In this document: piece by piece, positions 61,950 through 64,000 of the stretch | How positions within the stretch are numbered: position 1 is the stretch's first letter | Layout: every line of letters begins with the position of its first letter | Source of the DNA: Bog-473 sp963840245 | Lineage (GTDB): Bacteria > Actinomycetota > Acidimicrobiia > Acidimicrobiales > RAAP-2 | Assembly: GCA_963840245.1 (NCBI GenBank) | Contig: CAWIYI010000025.1 | Location: forward strand, 14,470-78,469 | Direction of reading: 5' to 3' | DNA length: 64,000 bases | The notes under the pieces: model-generated | Told to the model about the DNA's origin: nothing | Database searches by the model: none | Seen by the model: the letters and a program-made list of their open reading frames with translations, nothing else | Translations under genes and position numbers: made by a program

Positions 61950-62800
61950 CCATGGACATCACACTCGAGACGCCACCGCGCCCGGCGCCGAACGCGAGGG
62001 CGGGGGAAGCGGTGAACGTGGGGGCGACGTACGTCGTCGCCTCGGGCCAGGTGGCGGCCCGGACCCTGAAGAAGTTCGTGCGCTCCCCGGCCCTGCTCGT
62101 GGCGGGGACGGCGCAGGGCCTCTTGTTCCTGCTCATCTTCCGTTACGTGTTCGGCGGGGCGGTGGCCCACACCGGGTCGCTCGACTACGTCGACTTCCTC
62201 GTGCCCGGATTCGTGGTGACCGGCGTCCTGTTCCAGGGCATGAGCGCATCGAGCGGCGTGGCCGACGATCTGGAAGGCGGTCTCTTCGACCGGCTGCGCA
62301 GCCTTCCCATACGGCTGCTGTCGATCGTGACGGGGCGCGTCGGTGCCGACTCGGCGCTCGTCACCTGGGGCGTGGTGGTGATGACGGCGGCTGGCTTCGC
62401 GGTCGGCTTCCGCCTCGGCGGCAGCGTCGGCGACGCACTGGCGGCGCTCGGGCTGACCATCCTGTACGGCTTCGCGTTCGTCTGGCTCTTCATCTTCTTG
62501 GGCCTGGCGGCGGGGAGCCCCCAGGCGGCGCAAGGGCTCTCGTTCCTGGTGTTCCCGCTCTCGTTCGTGTCGTCGGCCTACGTGCCGGTCTCGACCATGC
62601 CGGGCTGGATGCAGGGCTTCGCCAACAACCAACCGATGACGCAGATGATCAACACAGTGCGGGCATTGACCGGCGGCCCGGCGGCGCAGGAGCTGCTCGG
62701 GCACTCGGTCTCGTACTATCTCGTGCCGTCGCTGCTGTGGTCGGCGGGCCTGGTGGCGGTGTTCGCGCCGCTGGCAGTGTGGAAGCTCAAGCGGTCCTAA
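61946..62800 (+). CDS. DrrB-type ABC-2 permease
   Basis: The 284-residue membrane protein has six helices and ABC-2 marks: TLKKFVRSPALLVAGTAQGLLFLLIFRYVFGGAV, FLVPGFVVTGVLFQGMSASSGVADDLEGGLFDRLRSLPI and FPLSFVSSAYVPVSTMPGWMQGFANNQPMTQMINTVRAL. With the preceding ATPase it forms a DrrAB-like exporter of a hydrophobic compound, probably induced through the PadR regulator upstream. Confidence 0.92.
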   Translation: MTMDITLETPPRPAPNARAGEAVNVGATYVVASGQVAARTLKKFVRSPALLVAGTAQGLLFLLIFRYVFGGAVAHTGSLDYVDFLVPGFVVTGVLFQGMSASSGVADDLEGGLFDRLRSLPIRLLSIVTGRVGADSALVTWGVVVMTAAGFAVGFRLGGSVGDALAALGLTILYGFAFVWLFIFLGLAAGSPQAAQGLSFLVFPLSFVSSAYVPVSTMPGWMQGFANNQPMTQMINTVRALTGGPAAQELLGHSVSYYLVPSLLWSAGLVAVFAPLAVWKLKRS

Positions 62801-62807
62801 GGGCGTG

Positions 62808-64000
62808 TTACGTCGGCGCGCTCGGCGCCACCAACGGCCACGGCCGCTCCAGCTCGACGACCCGGGCCAAGTCCAGCAGCAGTTGCTCACAGTGTCGGCG
62901 ACCGATTACCTGCATGGAGACCGGGAGGCCGTCGACCATGCCAACCGGGATGGCCACCGCCGGGTGCCCGGTCGTGTTCGCCGGGATCGTCAGCGCACCG
63001 TTGTTCCCGACGGCAGCCTCGAAGCCGTGCTCCGCGATGAGGTCGACCCCGTCCACCACGGTGGGCATGGGTCCTTGCGCGCCGAACGCCACGTCCGGGT
63101 TGGTGGCGCAGATGATGAAGTCGACCCGCTCGAAGATCTCGGCCATCTGCACGATGATCGATCGTCGGAAGGACTCGATGTTCTTTGCCGTCTCGACGTT
63201 GTAGTGGTTGGTTGCGATGTTGGCTGCCAACATGATCTCGGGGGTCAACTCCGTTTCGCATGCCGGATAGAGGTCGCCGAGCCCCACCAGCAGGCTCGCG
63301 GTGCCGGCCAGCGCCCATTCCAACCCGCCCGATGGCATGGCGATCGGGACATCGACGCGCTCGAGGCCCGCGTCCTTGATCAACAGGTCTGCGGCCTCCT
63401 CCACCTTCTCCCGCACCGCCGAGGCGACGACCGCTGCTCCGAGGTCGATCGAGACGGCAACCCGCATCCCACGGAGGTCGTGTTGCCCGAGCCCGGCCTC
63501 CCAACCCTCGACGCGGGGCAGTGAGAACGGGTCGTACTCGTCGTGGCCGTTGCAGACGTCGTACCAACGAGCGGTGTCCCGGACAGACCGCGAGAGGCAG
63601 CCGATGACCGCGGTGAGAGGCTCTATCTCCGTGTGCGGGCCCTTGGGGATCCGCCCGAAGGTCGCCTTCAAGCCGAAGAGCCCGGTGAACCCCGCCGGGA
63701 TGCGGATGGACCCGCCCCCGTCACCGCCCGTGCAGATCGGGAGCAGCCCGCCCGCGATCGACGCCGCAGACCCGCCCGACGAACCGCCCGGCGTCCGCTC
63801 CAGGTCGTACGGGTTCGACGTCGCGCCGTGGAGTCGCGTGTACGTGCAGTTGATGCCGCCGAACTCCGATGCCGTGGTCTGTCCGACCAGCACCGCCCCG
63901 GCACGACGCAGCCGGGTCGTCATCGTGCCGTCGTCGTCGGAAATCCGGTCCTTGAACACCAGCGACGCCTCGGTCAGTGGCCAGCCCTTGACCGGATCGA
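62808..64000 (-). CDS. Amidase signature family protein, start beyond the window
   Basis: The stop is at 62808; the frame stays open past base 64000, so the N-terminus (including the catalytic Lys) is missing. The visible part has the amidase signature GGSSGGSAASIAGGLLPICTGGDGGGSIRIPAGFTGLFGLKATFGRIPKGP with the cis-Ser and nucleophile Ser. Such enzymes hydrolyse amides, including glutaminyl-tRNA-type, indole acetamide or drug amides. It meets the exporter operon tail to tail. Confidence 0.9.
   Translation of the reverse strand, partial: DPVKGWPLTEASLVFKDRISDDDGTMTTRLRRAGAVLVGQTTASEFGGINCTYTRLHGATSNPYDLERTPGGSSGGSAASIAGGLLPICTGGDGGGSIRIPAGFTGLFGLKATFGRIPKGPHTEIEPLTAVIGCLSRSVRDTARWYDVCNGHDEYDPFSLPRVEGWEAGLGQHDLRGMRVAVSIDLGAAVVASAVREKVEEAADLLIKDAGLERVDVPIAMPSGGLEWALAGTASLLVGLGDLYPACETELTPEIMLAANIATNHYNVETAKNIESFRRSIIVQMAEIFERVDFIICATNPDVAFGAQGPMPTVVDGVDLIAEHGFEAAVGNNGALTIPANTTGHPAVAIPVGMVDGLPVSMQVIGRRHCEQLLLDLARVVELERPWPLVAPSAPT

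Overview
The window is about 70% GC and gene-dense, with many GTG starts and 1-4 nt stop/start overlaps. Mycothiol-dependent (8115-8861) and F420-dependent (53797-54255, 56505-57542) enzyme families, a SenX3-like kinase and an ECF42/DGPF pair all point to Actinomycetota. A broken fragment of the YWLVASDGGVF-type secreted repeat at 53 kb makes class Acidimicrobiia a reasonable guess. This is inference from gene content; no database search was possible.

Layout. 0-10 kb is core chromosome: a Tat-exported protein (5' end only), a VOC protein, a frameshifted CorA, tRNA-Glu, divergent ctaA/ctaB with a TlpA-like thioredoxin, an ABC exporter, serS, a mycothiol-type enzyme and an MBL hydrolase. 9.6-12 kb holds a SenX3/RegX3-like two-component pair whose kinase has a long insert inside its ATPase domain. 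12.3-21.3 kb carries a type IV secretion-like gene set: a small membrane protein, a VirB6/TrbL-like channel, an SCO6880-family protein, a VirB4-like ATPase and a VirD4/TraG-like ATPase. A sulfatase, a NUDIX gene and a DUF1275 gene lie in the middle of it, and no relaxase or integrase is visible. 21-23 kb is an ECF42 sigma factor (frameshifted) with its DGPF partner.

23-50 kb is a catabolic block for CoA-activated compounds. It holds aldehyde dehydrogenase, two CaiB/BaiF CoA-transferases, a thiolase-like protein with its Zn-ribbon/OB partner, three enoyl-CoA hydratases, a fused double acyl-CoA dehydrogenase plus a single one, thioesterase, SDR, a true thiolase, hydrolases, an LLM enzyme and a tandem-duplicated FadR-type regulator. 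Fragments of an acyl-CoA dehydrogenase and a CoA-transferase show gene loss here. 50-64 kb holds an orphan ABC ATPase, an MFS carrier, an isochorismatase-like/F420 pair, an acyl-CoA synthetase with a conserved small partner, and a four-gene operon (PIG-L deacetylase, two PhyH-type dioxygenases, F420-type LLM enzyme) divergent from a PadR regulator. A DrrAB-type exporter and a truncated amidase close the window.

Two themes run across these regions. First, many start codons lie 6-8 nt after a TANNNT -10 hexamer, so leaderless mRNAs seem common. At several divergent or promoter sites two opposed -10 hexamers share their TA (ANNNTANNNT), predicting bidirectional promoters. Second, four genes are each broken by one extra base, which may be real decay or consensus errors in the assembly.
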